A DNA stretch of 64,000 nucleotides from Niebla homalea (GCA_019925105.1 JAHGAU010000001.1:620001-684000), one strand, 5' to 3'. Shown: positions 10,288 through 23,700, numbered from the stretch's first letter. Translations and numbers: made by a program. The notes: generated by a model not told the origin, from the letters alone.

Positions 10288-11972
10288 ATGGCTTCATCAT
10301 CTCATGATTCCAGAGTGCCATCGAAGCCTATGAGCGTGGAGCAGATTGTACGAAAGGCAGAGAACTTCGATTACAATCCGCTCATCCCGCTCAAATATTG
10401 GCTCAGGACTGCTGGTACTCTACTCAAAGAGGTCGATTTCTCTAGCCATTTCTGCCTATCGACATACTCGCTAATATATCTTCACAGGCTGAGATCTATG
10501 AACATGAGGGCAATGACCAACAGACCTATCTTCTCCTGTATCGCCATGCTCAACTCGTTCTCAAGAACCTATCCTCCAACCCTGACGCCAAACATATCCA
10601 AAACCGTACAGCCCTCGCTCAAGCCAGCAGGGAAGTGAACAGCAACTTGAAGAAACTTGAAGTGCTAAAGCCTCGGATTAACAAGCGCTACGAGAGGTAC
10701 GAACAATTGCTGCGCGATCGGGACGCCCGTAAGGCTGCTGCAATCCCGGCACCACAGAATTCACGAGCGACCACCCCCATTGGTCATAAGCGTGGCTTTT
10801 CCGATCCTGCTATCACCGACCGTACCGAGACTCTCGCCGCAGCGGACAACAGAGATCTTGCGGTTAAGCTCGCCCACAGAGAAATCAAGCGCCGTGCCAC
10901 TGCAAGGAAGGCTACCCGCCAGGCCGGTATCTCGGAAGAAGTGGAACATAAAAGACGGACAGCTGGGGTGTGGGGCAATTGGGAGGAGGCTTTGGCGAAA
11001 GATGATGATAGCGTGGATGGAGAGAGCTTGAGTCAACAGATGCAGAACATTCAGTCTCATGTAAACGGGTCGACACCTCATGGGGGTGAAACCCAGTCCC
11101 GCCTTGCTCCCATGGACGGCCAGGCCTCACACTATCGTTACCCAGCAGTACCAGATCATCAAAAGAACCGACATTGGCAAAAACCGTCACATTCCGAACC
11201 TCATGCATACGAGATCCATGCTGCTCAGAGGCCCCCGGAACCTCCACCAAAGGAAGATAAGAGCTTCCTCTTGGATGCAACTCCACCGGATGTGCCGGAA
11301 AAGCGATCTCTCTCCAATCCTCCAAATAGTCATCCTGCATACACGCCACCATCGCCGCCACCGCCTCCTGCACCTGGTCCGAAGCCATCCGAGTTCACGT
11401 TCAAGTCCTCGGCTTATTTGGAGAATGGCTCTCCCCTACGCACCATTTTCCTCCCACCCGATCTCCGGCGCCAGTTCCTCTCCATTGCTTCCCCAAATAC
11501 TCGGGCGAATCGGGAGACTTGTGGCATCTTGTGCGGCACGCTGGTCTCGAATGCGCTGTTCATTTCCAAACTCGTCATTCCGGAGCAGGAGAGTACATCT
11601 GACACATGCGAAATGATCAATGAGAGTGAATTCTTTGATTACGTCGACGGCGAAGACCTGATGGTGTTAGGTTGGATACATACACATCCCACTCAGACGT
11701 GCTTCATGAGTTCAAGAGATCTGCATACACACGGCGGCTATCAAGTCATGATGCCGGAAAGCATCGCCATCGTCTGCGCTCCAAGTCAAAATGACTGGGG
11801 AGTGTTCCGGTTGACTGATCCTCCGGGTATGAAATCTATCCTCAACTGCACCCAGACTGGATTGTTCCATCCCCATGTCGAGAATCATTTATACACGGAC
11901 GCTTTGAGACCAGGGCATGTTTATGAGGCCAAGGGTCTGGAATTTGACGTGGTAGATCTTCGATCGAAATGA
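10288..11972 (+). CDS. SST2: AMSH/Sst2-type JAMM deubiquitinase
   Basis: This is an endosomal K63-specific deubiquitinase related to human AMSH and fission yeast Sst2. Exon 1 is 10288-10431, a 56-nt intron occupies 10432-10487 (GTCGAT donor, TTCACAG acceptor) and exon 2 is 10488-11972, giving 542 aa. The N-terminus (residues 1-130) is the USP8/AMSH-type helical dimerisation region, with MSVEQIVRKAENFDYN and then IYEHEGNDQQTYLLLYRHAQL across the exon junction. A charged linker and a proline-rich tract (PSPPPPPAPGP) follow. The C-terminal MPN+ domain has RETCGILCG, and the JAMM motif HTHPTQTCFMSSRDLHTH near residues 446-463 provides the HxH...S..D zinc ligands and catalytic residues, all intact. 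The donor GTCGAT departs from the usual GTRNGT, but frame and homology support it. Confidence 0.93.
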
Positions 11973-12294
11973 CGGGCACTATAGTTGATTGTGTGTCGTC
12001 GGCATAGTGACACATCACATAGGTTCAGAAGCTGGGCCTGGCATTGCTGAGTTGGAACAGAAGATTCTCAATACCATCAGTGGTTGACGACATCGTGCCC
12101 TCCCATCCTTCAAAAACCCTTTGAGATGTTCATCCAGATCTTCATTCATGAGACGTTTCAGGTTTGCTGCCAATTGGGGAATGATGATCGGATTTGGTGG
12201 AAGCGCATACAGTATCTCGCGTGGTGCATTCTGATTACGCACTGAGCCTGGGGCGGGGAGAAAGTGTCTTTGTGCCAGGACGGGTCGAGCTCAT
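11973..12294. other. Intergenic region with a short unexplained open frame
   Basis: This is a 322-bp convergent gap between the AMSH and COX20 stop codons. On the minus strand a frame from 12242 to 12015 (GTG first codon, 75 codons) reads like protein (ILYALPPNPIIIPQLAANLK then NEDLDEHLKGFL). It has no ATG at its 5' end and no recognised relative, and could be the terminal exon of an unpredicted small gene or chance. Confidence 0.3.
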
Positions 12295-12850
12295 TCAGCC
12301 TCCCTCCTTGGCATTCCTTGCGGTCGCTCTGGCAGCCTCAGCCTTTGCCTTTTTCTCACTGTGCTTTCGCTCCATGACCTCAACAGCTCTCTTCATCCCA
12401 TGCCTTTCCAGTAGCCGCTTGCGCTGACAATACTCGTACATCAGGAAGGAACCGAAGCAGAAGGAGCCGACTGCCCAATTACAGGAGGCCATGACGGAGG
12501 CTGCATTCGTATCAGCATGGCTGGACGACGCAATGGTATGATGAGCACTTGCCACCGAGTATTGCGCGCACACCACCAAAGCCAAATCCAGTACCAATGC
12601 CAGTCAACAAGGCATCTCGAACGCAAGGCTTCTTGTGAACGTCTTTGAAATCTGACAGCTGAATAGACTTTACGGCATCTAAAAGGCTTGCGTCCTGGTT
12701 CTTGCCTCCCGCGGTGTTCTGTCCTCCACCGGGGAGCGCATTGGCATTTGACGGAGCTGTTGGCGGCATGGAAACAAGATGTGAGTCTGTCTTTTGCGAT
12801 TTTGAATCTATGGGGGGATGGGGGCCCGATCCCTGGATATCACCTGGCAT
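12295..12850 (-). CDS. COX20: COX20, cytochrome c oxidase assembly factor
   Basis: Cox20 (FAM36A in humans) is a mitochondrial inner-membrane chaperone for newly made Cox2. Exon 1 is 12850-12553, a 52-nt intron occupies 12552-12501 and exon 2 is 12500-12295, giving 167 aa. A Pro/Gly-rich N-terminus is followed by KKPCVRDALLTGIGTGFGFG and, after the intron, the signature CNWAVGSFCFGSFLMYEYCQ, which forms the two membrane segments. It ends in a basic coiled tail. The best splice solution uses a GC donor (G|GCAAGT), because the downstream frame needs phase 1. A GT donor three bases earlier (GTGGCA) is also in frame but a poorer match. The gene is divergent from POL2. Confidence 0.9.
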
Positions 12851-13166
12851 TCTAATTAGGATTGATGATGATGGTTGAAGTCATGAAATTCCTGTTCCGG
12901 AGATCTCAATTTTTGCTTCTTTGCGCGGAAAGAGCCCGGCATCAAGTCTTGGCGCTCGACGCGCTCGACGCGTCCTCCGTAAAGTGGCTGAACGAACGAA
13001 CGAACCTTCGAGCAGCATTCAATTCTCCAGGTTTAACAGTCAATTAGCAAAGCCGTGGTCGTTCCCGTTTTCATACAGCTTGCGTCATTCTTAAAATGTT
13101 CCCACAATGAGGATTACACACAGACCTTGAATCTGCTCCCCTCAATTCCTCCGCCCGAAAGCCTAC
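12851..13166 (+). promoter_or_regulatory. Divergent promoter COX20 / POL2 with MCB- and E2F-like boxes
   Basis: The 316-bp divergent region holds ACGCGT at 12968-12973 (the MluI cell-cycle box bound by MBF in yeasts) and TTGGCGC at 12949-12955 (E2F/SBF-like), about 195-215 bp upstream of the POL2 ATG. In yeasts such boxes give G1/S transcription of replication genes, so a role for POL2 is inferred. Confidence 0.55.
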
Positions 13167-16100
13167 ATGCCCTCTCGAAAGCCGGACCGCAGCTATGGCC
13201 GCAACTTTCGCTCCGCCAAATCCTCGGCTCTTCCAAGAAGAACCAAGACTGTCGATGCATCCACCTTGCGCACGAGCGAGGGTACTTCTCAGGATGAAAA
13301 ACTCCAGGCAACGCGCCTGGCGCATACAATCGACGAATCCATGGGATTCGTCAGATACGACTCGGGTAAGAAAAAAGTCGGATGGCTTTGCAATATGCAC
13401 AGTACGACGATTGAAGACGAGAAGTATTCCGGTGGAAGAGCAGGGGTAGATTTCTATTTCATCGAAGAGGATGGCGGCACCTTCAAGGCCACCGTGGAGT
13501 ACGATCCTTATTTCCTGATTGCTGTTCGGAAAGGCAGGGAGCCGGATGTGGAAGAGTGGTGTCGACGAAAGTTCGAGGGATTGGTCAAGAGCGTCAAGCG
13601 CATAGAGAAAGAAGACCTGCAGATGCCCAATCATCTGTTGGGATACAGGAGAACTTTTCTGCAATTGGCATTCGAGAACGTCTCCGATCTCCTGAGTGTT
13701 CGTCGCGAGATAATGCCCATTGCGGAGAAGAACAAGCTGGGCATGAATGCCATGGACACTTATGCCGAAGTTGCAAGGTAAGCTAGGCTCGTCCATCAAA
13801 ATAACACGTCGCCGACCTTATCCTGACAGTGCCAATGCTGGCTTTGACCTCTTTGATGATAATGAACGATATAATGATTCACGAACTAATGGCATAGCGG
13901 ATGCGAGCGATTTTGTTGTTGATATTCGGGAGTACGACGTTCCCTACCATGTACGCGTCTCAATTGATAAGGATATTCGCATTGGAAAATGGTACACTGT
14001 CGAAGCCAAGCATGGCACTACGAGCATGAAATGTATAGAGGAGCGCATCCAGCGAGCTGACCCTGTCGTATTAGCTTACGATATCGAGACGACGAAATTG
14101 CCGCTTAAGTTTCCGGATGCAGTCATCGATCAGATCATGATGATATCCTACATGATTGATGGACAAGGTTTCTTGATCACGAACCGAGAGATTGTGTCGG
14201 AAGACATTGCAGACTTTGAATACACGCCAAAGCCAGAATACGAAGGACCGTTCCTCATCTTCAATGAGCCTGATGAGAAAGCTGTTGTTGAGCGATTCTT
14301 CCTGCACATCAAGGAAGCGCGGCCTACCGTTATTGCAACATACAATGGTGACTTTTTCGATTGGCCCTTCGTCGAGGCTAGAGCCAGCGTCCTGGGCATC
14401 GACATGTATCAGGAGATCGGCTTTCGCAAGAACAGCGAGGACATCTATCAAAGCAATTATGGGGTGCATATGGACTGCTTTGCCTGGGTCAATCGTGATA
14501 GCTACCTTCCACAAGGTAGCCGGGGCCTGAAAGCGGTCACCGTCGCCAAATTGGGCTATGATCCGGACGAGTTAGACCCGGAATTGATGACACAGTATGC
14601 CAATGAGAAGCCACAGACTTTGGCCGAATACTCTGTCTCCGATGCGGTCGCCACTTATTACCTGTATATGAAGTACATACACCCTTTCATCTTCTCGCTC
14701 TGTAATATAATTCCGCTCAACCCTGATGATGTCCTCCGCAAGGGCACTGGGACACTCTGTGAGATGCTTCTCATGGTCCAAGCTTATCAAAAGGGTATCG
14801 TGCTCCCTAATAAACACAAGGAGCCTCGAGAGACTTTCTGGGATGGGCACCTGCTCGAATCTGAGACTTATGTTGGTGGTCATGTCGAAAGTATTGAGGC
14901 AGGCGTATTCAGGAGTGACATACCCGTCAACTTTGCGTTGGACACCACCGCTATTGACGAACTGATTCGAGACCTAGATGCGGCTTTACATTTCAGTATC
15001 ACGGTCGAAGAAAAGAAGTCGCTCGACGATGTAAACAATTACGACGAGGTCAAGGCTCAAATCACTTCCAAGTTGGAGAATCTAAAGCAGACCCCAAATC
15101 GGCATGAGCGACCATCGATATACCATTTGGATGTGGCATCCATGTATCCTAACATTATGACAACCAATAGATTGCAGCCAGATTCCATGATTCAGGAGGC
15201 TGATTGTGCAGCTTGCGATTTCAATAGGCCAGGTAAGACTTGTGACCGTCGCTTGCCCTGGGCATGGAGAGGCGAGTTTCTTCCAGCACAGAAAAATGAG
15301 TACAACATGGTTCGACATGCTCTAGCGAACGAACGATTTCCGGGACGATTTCCAAATAGCCCGCCAATCACCTTTCAGGATATGTCTGTGGAGCAACAGG
15401 CCACCATAGTCAAGAAGCGTCTCACAGATTACAGCAAAAAGATCTATCACAAAATCCACGAGACGAAGACTATTGAGCGAGAGGCAATCATCTGCCAGCG
15501 AGAAAACCCTTTCTACGTAGACACGGTCAAGGATTTTCGCGATCGACGATACGACTTCAAAGGCAAACAGAAGGTCTGGAAGAACAATACCGAGACACTC
15601 AAGTCGTCGGGAGCCGCTGCAATGGAGATCGAAGAAGCCAAGAAGATGATTGTACTTTATGACTCGTTACAATTGGCGCATAAAGTCATATTGAACAGTT
15701 TCTATGGATATGTTATGAGAAAGGGCTCTAGGTGGTATTCTATGGAAATGGCCGGAGTGACATGCCTCACCGGGGCTCACATCATCCAGATGGCACGAGA
15801 ACTTGTAGAGAGGATCGGCAGGCCCTTGGAGCTTGATACTGATGGGATCTGGTGCATGCTTCCCGCCACGTTTCCCGAAAATGTCACTTTCAATTTGAAA
15901 AGCGGCAAGAAGATGACAATCTCTTACCCCTGTGTGATGCTAAATCATTTGGTACATGGCAAGTTCACAAACCACCAATATCAGGACTTGGTCGATCCGA
16001 AGACCTTCAGATACGAGACTCACAGTGACAACACCATTTTTTTCGAAGTCGATGGACCTTATAGAGCAATGATTCTTCCAACTTCAAAGGAGGAGGATAA

Positions 16101-19100
16101 GAATCTCAAGAAACGTTACGCTGTGTTCAATCACGATGGCAGCCTTGCGGAGCTAAAGGGCTTCGAAGTCAAACGGCGAGGAGAATTGAAGCTCATCAAA
16201 ATCTTTCAGACCCAGATTTTCAAATTTTTCCTTGAGGGGACGACATTGGAAGAGACATATGCATCTGTTGCCAGGATCGCGAATCGATGGCTTGATGTCC
16301 TACATCAACAGGGCGCCAACCTGGTGGATGAAGATCTGATTGATCTCATTTGCGAGAACAAGAGCATGTCGAAGACCCTAGAGGAGTATGGTGCCCAGAA
16401 GTCGACCTCTATTACCACCGCCAAAAGATTGGCTGAATTTTTGGGGGCTCAGATGATCAAGGACAAGGGGTTGAATTGCAAGTACATTATAGCAGCCAAA
16501 CCCAAGGGTGCTCCCGTGACTGAACGAGCCATACCTACGACTATCTTTTCAGCAGATGATCAAGTCAAGCGGTACTTCCTTCGAAAATGGCTGCGTGAAG
16601 AGCCTAGTGATATGAATCCACGAGCACTTATAGACTGGGACTATTATCTCGAGAGATTAGGGTCCGTCGTTCAAAAAGTCATCACAATCCCTGCCGCCCT
16701 GCAAAGGGTTAGGAATCCTGTGCCTCGTGTTGGCCACCCGGATTGGCTCCAGCGCAGAATCAACGTAAAGGATGACCGCTTCAAGCAAAAGAAGATGACG
16801 GATATTTTTGGGCGAGAGCCTTTATCTGAGCTTCCGCCGAACGCTCTAGAGCATAGACTACCCACCGACTTGGAGGATTTTGGCTCAACTCAGTTAGCAA
16901 AGGCTAAGAATGGAGAAGTGACCCGACTAGTGCAGAAGAGAAAAGCCCCTGAAGCTGAGACAACGAAAATCAGCGACCCATACGCAAGCCTCCCATCAAA
17001 AATGCCGGACCCCACAGAAGACTATTCCGAATTTCTCGAATATCAGAAAAAGAAATGGAAGATCCAGAAGCAAGCACGGATCAGGCGACGTCAGCTGTTT
17101 GGAGAACGTAGCAATACTGCGTCTGACACTTTGGGTGGTTTCTTCAGGAATCAAGCAGAGCTCCTCTTCACAAACACGTGGCAAATCCTACAGCTTCGAG
17201 AATCCGAGGTTCCAGGCGCTATCAAAGTCTTTGTACTGATTGACCGAAAGGTCCACCAATTGACAGTCAAGGTGCCAAGACAGGTCTTTTTGAACCTCAG
17301 AGACAGCGACCTGCCTGATATTGAGATTGAAGGTTGCACTGCTGAGAAGGTCACCCATACGCTTCCCAATAGTCACCCTTCGGTGCATCTCTTCCGTCTC
17401 GTTATGCCAGAAGAAGTCTATGTTCGAGAAGCTCAAAAGCTCAGAGCTCTCTTCGATCATCCAAGCGTTGAAGGGGTATATGAAAAGCAGGTCCCGTTAA
17501 CCGTCAGAGCTGTGCTGGAGCTTGGCAGTCTGTGTACATTTGATGAGACGCAGAAAGGCGTGCTAGGCCGCGGACTGGAGCAAGGCTTTGATCTGACGGC
17601 ACTACGACGTACACCGATGAAGCAGCCGTATCTTCTATCGGCCGACATGGGATTCATCTTCCTGTACCATGTTGATACTGGTGAAAGACAAATCATTGCT
17701 TTGTTCTCCACCATTAAAGATGAAGCCTACATGTTTATCTATGATCGGAAGAGAGACACTCAAGGCTTACCAAATCCTGATAAGCTGTATACGGACCTGC
17801 TAGCTAAGCGGTTTGAAGAGTCAGGTGGTGAAAATTGGCAAAATATTTTGGAGTATCAGGAAAAGATCCACTTCAAGACGAGACAGGTACGGACGAAAAG
17901 AAAGCTGTACACAGACGTCAGCGACGCAATCAAGAAGCTGCGAAGCGATGAGAGTAAGCCCACAATCTTGGCTATACAGTCACCCCAGCGGCGTATGTTG
18001 CTGCATGAGATTCCATCTCTAAACGATCTGCCGGTACTTCCACTAAAGCATGAGCCTAACGACAACAAGCCCCCGCCTTTAGGCTGGCAAGGCTTCATCG
18101 TAAAGAGAACGTTGAGTCATTACCTTGCTCTTGGATCATGGATAAGCCACCTTGTCGAGCTTGCAAGATATGGTGACATACCGCTTTGTAATCTTGAAAG
18201 AGACGATCCTCGCTTCCTCATCGATGTGGCTTATGCTAGACGGCTACAGAGGAGTAATGTAGTGCTCTGGTGGTCTGCGGGACCCCTTCCAGACCATGCT
18301 GGCTACGAAAATGATGATATCTTGGGGCCACTGGAGACGGTCAACATGCCCTCAGTAAATAATCCGGGCACCTACTCCTCAGTATGCATTGAACTAGACG
18401 TGCGAAATCTTGCAATCAACACGATCCTCACATCTTCCTTGATCAACGAGCTGGAAGGTAGTGACTCCGTTACCTTCAACAATGCGCCTGCATCAGAGGA
18501 AGATGCGAATGATGGGACGTCAGTGCTGTATTCAGATAATGCCTTCGCCTCAGCTGGTGTGACCGTCTTACGAGAGATGGTCAAGGCCTGGTGGGCAGAG
18601 GCATGCAAGGGCAGCAGCATGGCAGACATTATGATCCAGCATCTGGTTCGATGGGTGCAAAGCCCTGATTCATTCCTTTACGATCGATCATTGAATTTCT
18701 ACGTCCAGATGATGTCCAAGAAGGCCTTTCAGCAACTGATGACAGACTTCAGGAGAGTCGGATCCCATGTCGTCTTTGCCAACAGCAGTCGCCTACTTCT
18801 CCAGACCACCAAAGCTGAAGTTGGCAATGCCTATGCCTACAGCCAATACATCCTCAAATCCATCAAAACCAAGCCACTCTTCCATTTCCTCGACCTCGAC
18901 ATTAAGGAGTACTGGGACTACCTGGTCTGGTACGACGAATACAATTACGGCGGCAAAGCCTGTCAAGAGGTCGTCGAGGCAGAAGCCCAGCACCTTGACA
19001 TCATCATGCACTGGCAACTCAGCACCTTCCTCCCCCCACAATACCAGACCATTTTCCACGACTGGATCGTAGAATTCATCGAACTCATGCACTCCCTCAA

Positions 19101-19973
19101 ACGTCCGTTGCAGGGACAAATCCCCATTGGTGACGGCAACGAGTCCTCCACACCTCGAACCACCCAACTCCCCTTCCGCTCCCTCACCCAAGACCCCACT
19201 TCCGGAAACTCCTCCAAGATCCACCCCACCGACATCCTCACGACCCACATCTCCAAACCGCTTAAGAAGCAAATCCTCACCCTCATCGCCTCCCACCGCC
19301 GCGACCTTGCCCACCCGGACCTCGCCCTGGACCACGCCTACCCTTGCCTCCCCACCAACCCCTCCATCAAAAACTTCACCACCACATCCCCGGTGCTCCA
19401 CCTGGTGAAATCCGTCATGCACGTCCTCTCCCTCGACCGCTCCCTTAGCTTAGAAGTCCGCCTCCTCCGCTCCGACCTCCTCCGATTCTTCGAGATCCGC
19501 GAATTCTCGCCGCAAGCGAAATGGGAGAACCCGAGCGCGTCATGTCGGCTGGAGGGTTGGAGTTGTGGCGTCTGCACCATGCCGCGGGATTTCGATTTCT
19601 GTCGGGACGAGGATCTGTTGCCGGACCCTCCTCCCACCAGATCGGATGCTGGTGGTGCCACCACCCCGCCGCAGAAACCGTGGCTCTGCCCCCATTGCGT
19701 CACCCCTACGATCGCTTGGCTGTCGAGGAACGCTTGGTGGCGAGGGTGCACGGGGTCCTCGTGCGGTGGCAGACGCAGGATCTGCGCTGTCGCAAGTGCA
19801 GAGGTGTTCAGACCAACGGCTTCATGGAGCATTGCGCGTGTGGCGGGCAATGGGTCGGCGGGCTGGAGGAAGCGGAGGTGAGGGAGGAGCTGGCCGTGCT
19901 GGAGGGGGTGGCCCGCGTTCATGGGATGAGGATGTTGGGGGAGGTGGTCGGCGGGGTTTTGAGGGGGATTTGA
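13167..19973 (+). CDS. POL2: DNA polymerase epsilon catalytic subunit (apparent 1-nt frameshift near 3' end)
   Basis: This is the leading-strand replicative polymerase. Exon 1 is 13167-13777, a 52-nt intron occupies 13778-13829 (GTAAGC...GACAG) and exon 2 runs from 13830. The exonuclease motif YDIETTKLPLKFPD starts near residue 288. Polymerase motif A is DVASMYPNI (about 637), motif B is NSFYGYVMRKGSRW and motif C is ELDTDGIW (about 872), all intact. The C-terminal non-catalytic half includes the first zinc finger (SCGVC...DFCRDEDLLP...LCPHC). At about 19,699-19,709 the reading frame breaks: after LCPHC the homologous sequence (PYDRLAVEERL, then the CysB cluster CRKC...CACG and GGVLRGI) continues in the next frame and stops at 19,973. 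One missing C in the run CCCC would restore a single protein of about 2,251 aa. Read without correction, the original frame ends at 19,881 and loses CysB. Confidence 0.93.
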
Positions 19974-20759
19974 TGATCATGGGGGGACCTTCTATGTGGG
20001 GCTTTGAATGACTGATAAGGGAGGGGAAATCAGAGGAACGAGTACTTACTGTAGGGGAGCTTGCGCATGATCTGTTTGGGGGGGCTTCTTCTCATAGGTT
20101 GATTTGGGGTCTGGGAGAATGGGCGTTGGCTGGCTAATTGTGTATGTATGAAGCACCGGGTTAAATGGGGTAGGTATACATACATGTATGTGCACACCAC
20201 TTTTCAGGAGAATCATTAATTTTCGACGAACCGAATGCGGTCCCTCCCTTTCTCAACTATCCTCTTGTGCGCGACAACACGACGGAGCATAATTCCAAAA
20301 AGTGAGCATGGTGAGAGAGAAAAATATAATGAAGCATCAGAGGTATCTAGTTCTAAAACAAACGCCCGTGCGGGTAGTTGGCCAATTGAAGTATGATGAT
20401 GCCAACCCTTCTCCATACATGCCCATCCATGATCGTTGACATCGTCTTGCGGCTACAGGTCCATCAACCCTTCCGACCCCGTTTCCGTTTCCGTTCCCTG
20501 TTCGCTCGTCCACGGACCTGGAACTCCTGAAGAACAGCCCTTGACTTTCTCCCTCCCCCTCCCTCCCCAGCCGGTCTGAGATGGCTGGCCCCCACCCTCA
20601 ACCTTTTTCCTTTGTCCAGTGCATCAATCACATCGAAAAGCCCTCCAAGTCCCATATCGGAGCCACCGGTAAAACCCCCCCCTGGTCAGTGCTGTAAATC
20701 TCCTAAGCCTGCCTTTATCCAGCTCAGGAGAACCAAGACGACCGCCCTTTATACTCACC
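19974..20759. other. Convergent intergenic region POL2 / PSE1
   Basis: These 786 bp lie between two converging genes and so hold only 3' UTRs and terminators. A C-rich tract lies near 20,550-20,690 and a short TATACATACATGTATGT stretch near 20,173. No coding frame or RNA gene was recognised. Confidence 0.5.
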
Positions 20760-23700
20760 TCATGCCAAATATTTCCTTACAGTCTGCTGCATTTCCGGGG
20801 GTTGCGTGGCGAGGATCTGACTGGCGTCGATGCCCGTATCCTGCACCAGCTGCTTGATGGACGAGACGGCACGTTTGGCGGATGTACCTTGCAGGGTCTC
20901 TGCTTCGAGGGCTTGGCAGATGGTGAGGAAGACGCCGGAGGCTGTGGAGGTGATTGCTGGATTCCGTCTGGAGGTGTGTGTTATTACGGGAGACCTTTCT
21001 AGAGTGGAGGATTCACGCAACAAGGGGAACAGGGAAAGAGGTAGCTTACTGGCTGATCAACTGCCCCAAGAACATATAAGCGTACGGTGCAGCCTCGTCA
21101 TCGTTGATGACGGGCAGGGTGTTGAGCCATAATTGGACAACGTCTTGCAGATTGCCGACTTTGCTGGGGCTGCTCTGCAGTATCTTGGCAATAGCTGCAC
21201 AGGCGTTTTCCGTGGCAAAGACATGGTCATCTTCTCGTGCCATGGGCATCGAGGTGACTTGGAACAGGAGGGGCAGAGCCTCAGCAACAAAGGATGACCA
21301 TGGCTGTCCACCCTTTTGCGCTGCCACGCCTACTCCATAGCATGCTGCTTGGCGATTAGCTGGGATGGGATCTTGCAGTCCATCTATTAGGGGCTGGCGA
21401 ATGTGGTCTTGATAAGACCATGATTGGTCGTTACAGAATTCAAGCACGTCGTCCATGATGCAAAGTGCCCATTGCCGCTGTGTGGCATCGGTGCTGGTGA
21501 TGAAGGAGTCGTAAAAGGGCATAAGGCGGGCCCAGGAGGGGAGGAAGGAGGTTTCCTGGTTTTTGAAGATGGTGTGGAAGGCTTTGTTCATGTCGCTGAG
21601 GAGTGTTTGATCGTCTTCGATGGCCAGAAGGGTATCTTCAGATTCCTCTTCGCCATCTTCGACTTCTTGGCAGTCCTCAGCACGCTTGTTCATCCGCCTT
21701 TGATAGTCCTCAAGAGCTGATTTGGCAGCGTCGATGAAGGCAGCCATGTGGGCCTGTGTCAGACATTCCTTGCCAACGACTTCGATGGATTCATAGAAGC
21801 ATTGATACATTTCAGCGAGGGTGTCGATTGCGGGCTCCGCGGTAAGAACTTCAAGAAGCTTGTCAATTGTCACCGCCCATATTCTCTGTAGCATTGGTGA
21901 CCTCTCCCCGTGAGCTCGCGCCACCGCATTGAGCAAGGCGGGAACGCTCTTGGCCGCAGCGACACGGGTGGGATCATGGAAGAAGAAGGCGAGACTGGGT
22001 AGTGAGACTTTCTCCATTATCTCCAGCACGTATGGCTCAAACGCCCCTTGAAGTTGTTGTGCGTAGATGACAATCAATTCAATAGCCACGTGTTTATCTT
22101 CAAGCACCGATGTTTTGATGCCAATGACTTTGCCTTTCAAAGGCACCATTTCCCAGCCATCTTCCTGGCTAATCTTGGCAGTCTGTTCGTCATCGTCAAG
22201 GAGCTGAAGATCGGCTTTGGCGCTGGCAAGCTTCATCAATGGGGGCATGACCCCGGATAGATATGGAACAAATCGGTCGCCCAAGACTCGACACATTCTA
22301 CCCCAGCAATGAAGCAAATACTGCGACTGTGGGTCATCATCATCTGTGATGTTTTGCTGAATATTGCCCAGAATCTGCACAAGGCTCTCGGCGTCTCCTC
22401 CCATCCTCTCCTTACCCACAGCGAGCGCAATTAAAGTTGCACATTCCATGGCTTTCGCTCTGAGCAGCCGCTGATCTTTTGAGGACTCCTCCCGCAGAAC
22501 ATTGAAAAGCATAGGCATGAGGGTGTCATAGTATTTTCCAAACGCAGCCTCGGCAGAGTCAGCGATAGTCGCAATAGTAGACAAAGCCTGCTCCTGAACA
22601 TATCTCTTCGGACTGCTCAAGATCCGGAGGAGTTTAGTGAGTAATTCGTCCAGGTATGGTTCGAGAATTTCTTTCTCAGCTTCCTCACAGAAATTGACGA
22701 GGGCAGCAGCTGCGTGAGATTGGATCCTAGGTTCAGCAGAGTCAAGAACGGGAATAATGTTGGGCAGGACCACTTGGTGGTACTTTGTCTGCATCGTACC
22801 CGCAAAGTCCGTACTCATCTGACCAAGCGCGTTACAGCCTGCCCATCGGACTCGAGGATGAGGGTCTCTCAGGGCTGGTACTACAAGCTCCAGGACCTTG
22901 TCAAGCTCTGCTTCCATGATTTCTCGACAGCCTTCTGAGATGGCGGATATTGCCATCAAGGCGGCGTGTCGATCTCGCCACTGCTGTGATGAAACCATCC
23001 GAGGGAGCCAAGTGAAGGTATGAGGTAATATAGCCGGTCCACCCAGCTTGTTGGCTAATCTGTCCATACACTGCTCACCAGCTACGTGGTTCATGTCACT
23101 CTCCTCCGCGTCCAGGTCCTCTGACTCATTCCATTCAGAGGCATCGTCATCATCAGGACCAACGTCTGTCATCAAGCTCAGACATTGAGTAATCATGTCT
23201 TGTGTAAAGGTGGCATCCTTCCGGCACAGCGGGGCTGCATGTTCGGCAAACGTCCCCATCAGCTCCAAGGCGTTTTGGCGTGTGGTATCTTCTAATTCCT
23301 TACAGCCAATGACGGAGACGCTGAACTGGACCAGGTTGTGAAATAGTGGCTTGAACATGGTGGGAGCCTCTTCGGCGAGTTCTATCAGTGCGATGAGCGC
23401 TTTAGAAAGGTTGTCCGAATCCTCAGCGTCTTTCAGGGGAGGAAGAATGTTGAGGAGTTCGGGGACGAGGGGATAATATCTCTTCTGTGCCTTCTTGTGA
23501 ACGACAGCAAACAGAGCGGAGAAGGCCTCCATTGCGGAGATGCGCACGTCGACATCGGTATCCTTGAATCCCTTGACAAAGGCACCGAGGACAGTCTCCT
23601 CATGTTGGGATTCAATAATGCCTGGTGTGGCGGTAAAGATCCTGAAGGCGACTTCTCTCTGACTGGCATCTGGCGACTGGCTGGCATGGAACAAGGTGTG

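Noticed and set aside
18793..19422. 209-codon minus-strand frame
   Set aside because: Antisense shadow of the POL2 C-terminal region, Gly/Val-rich from C-rich third positions.
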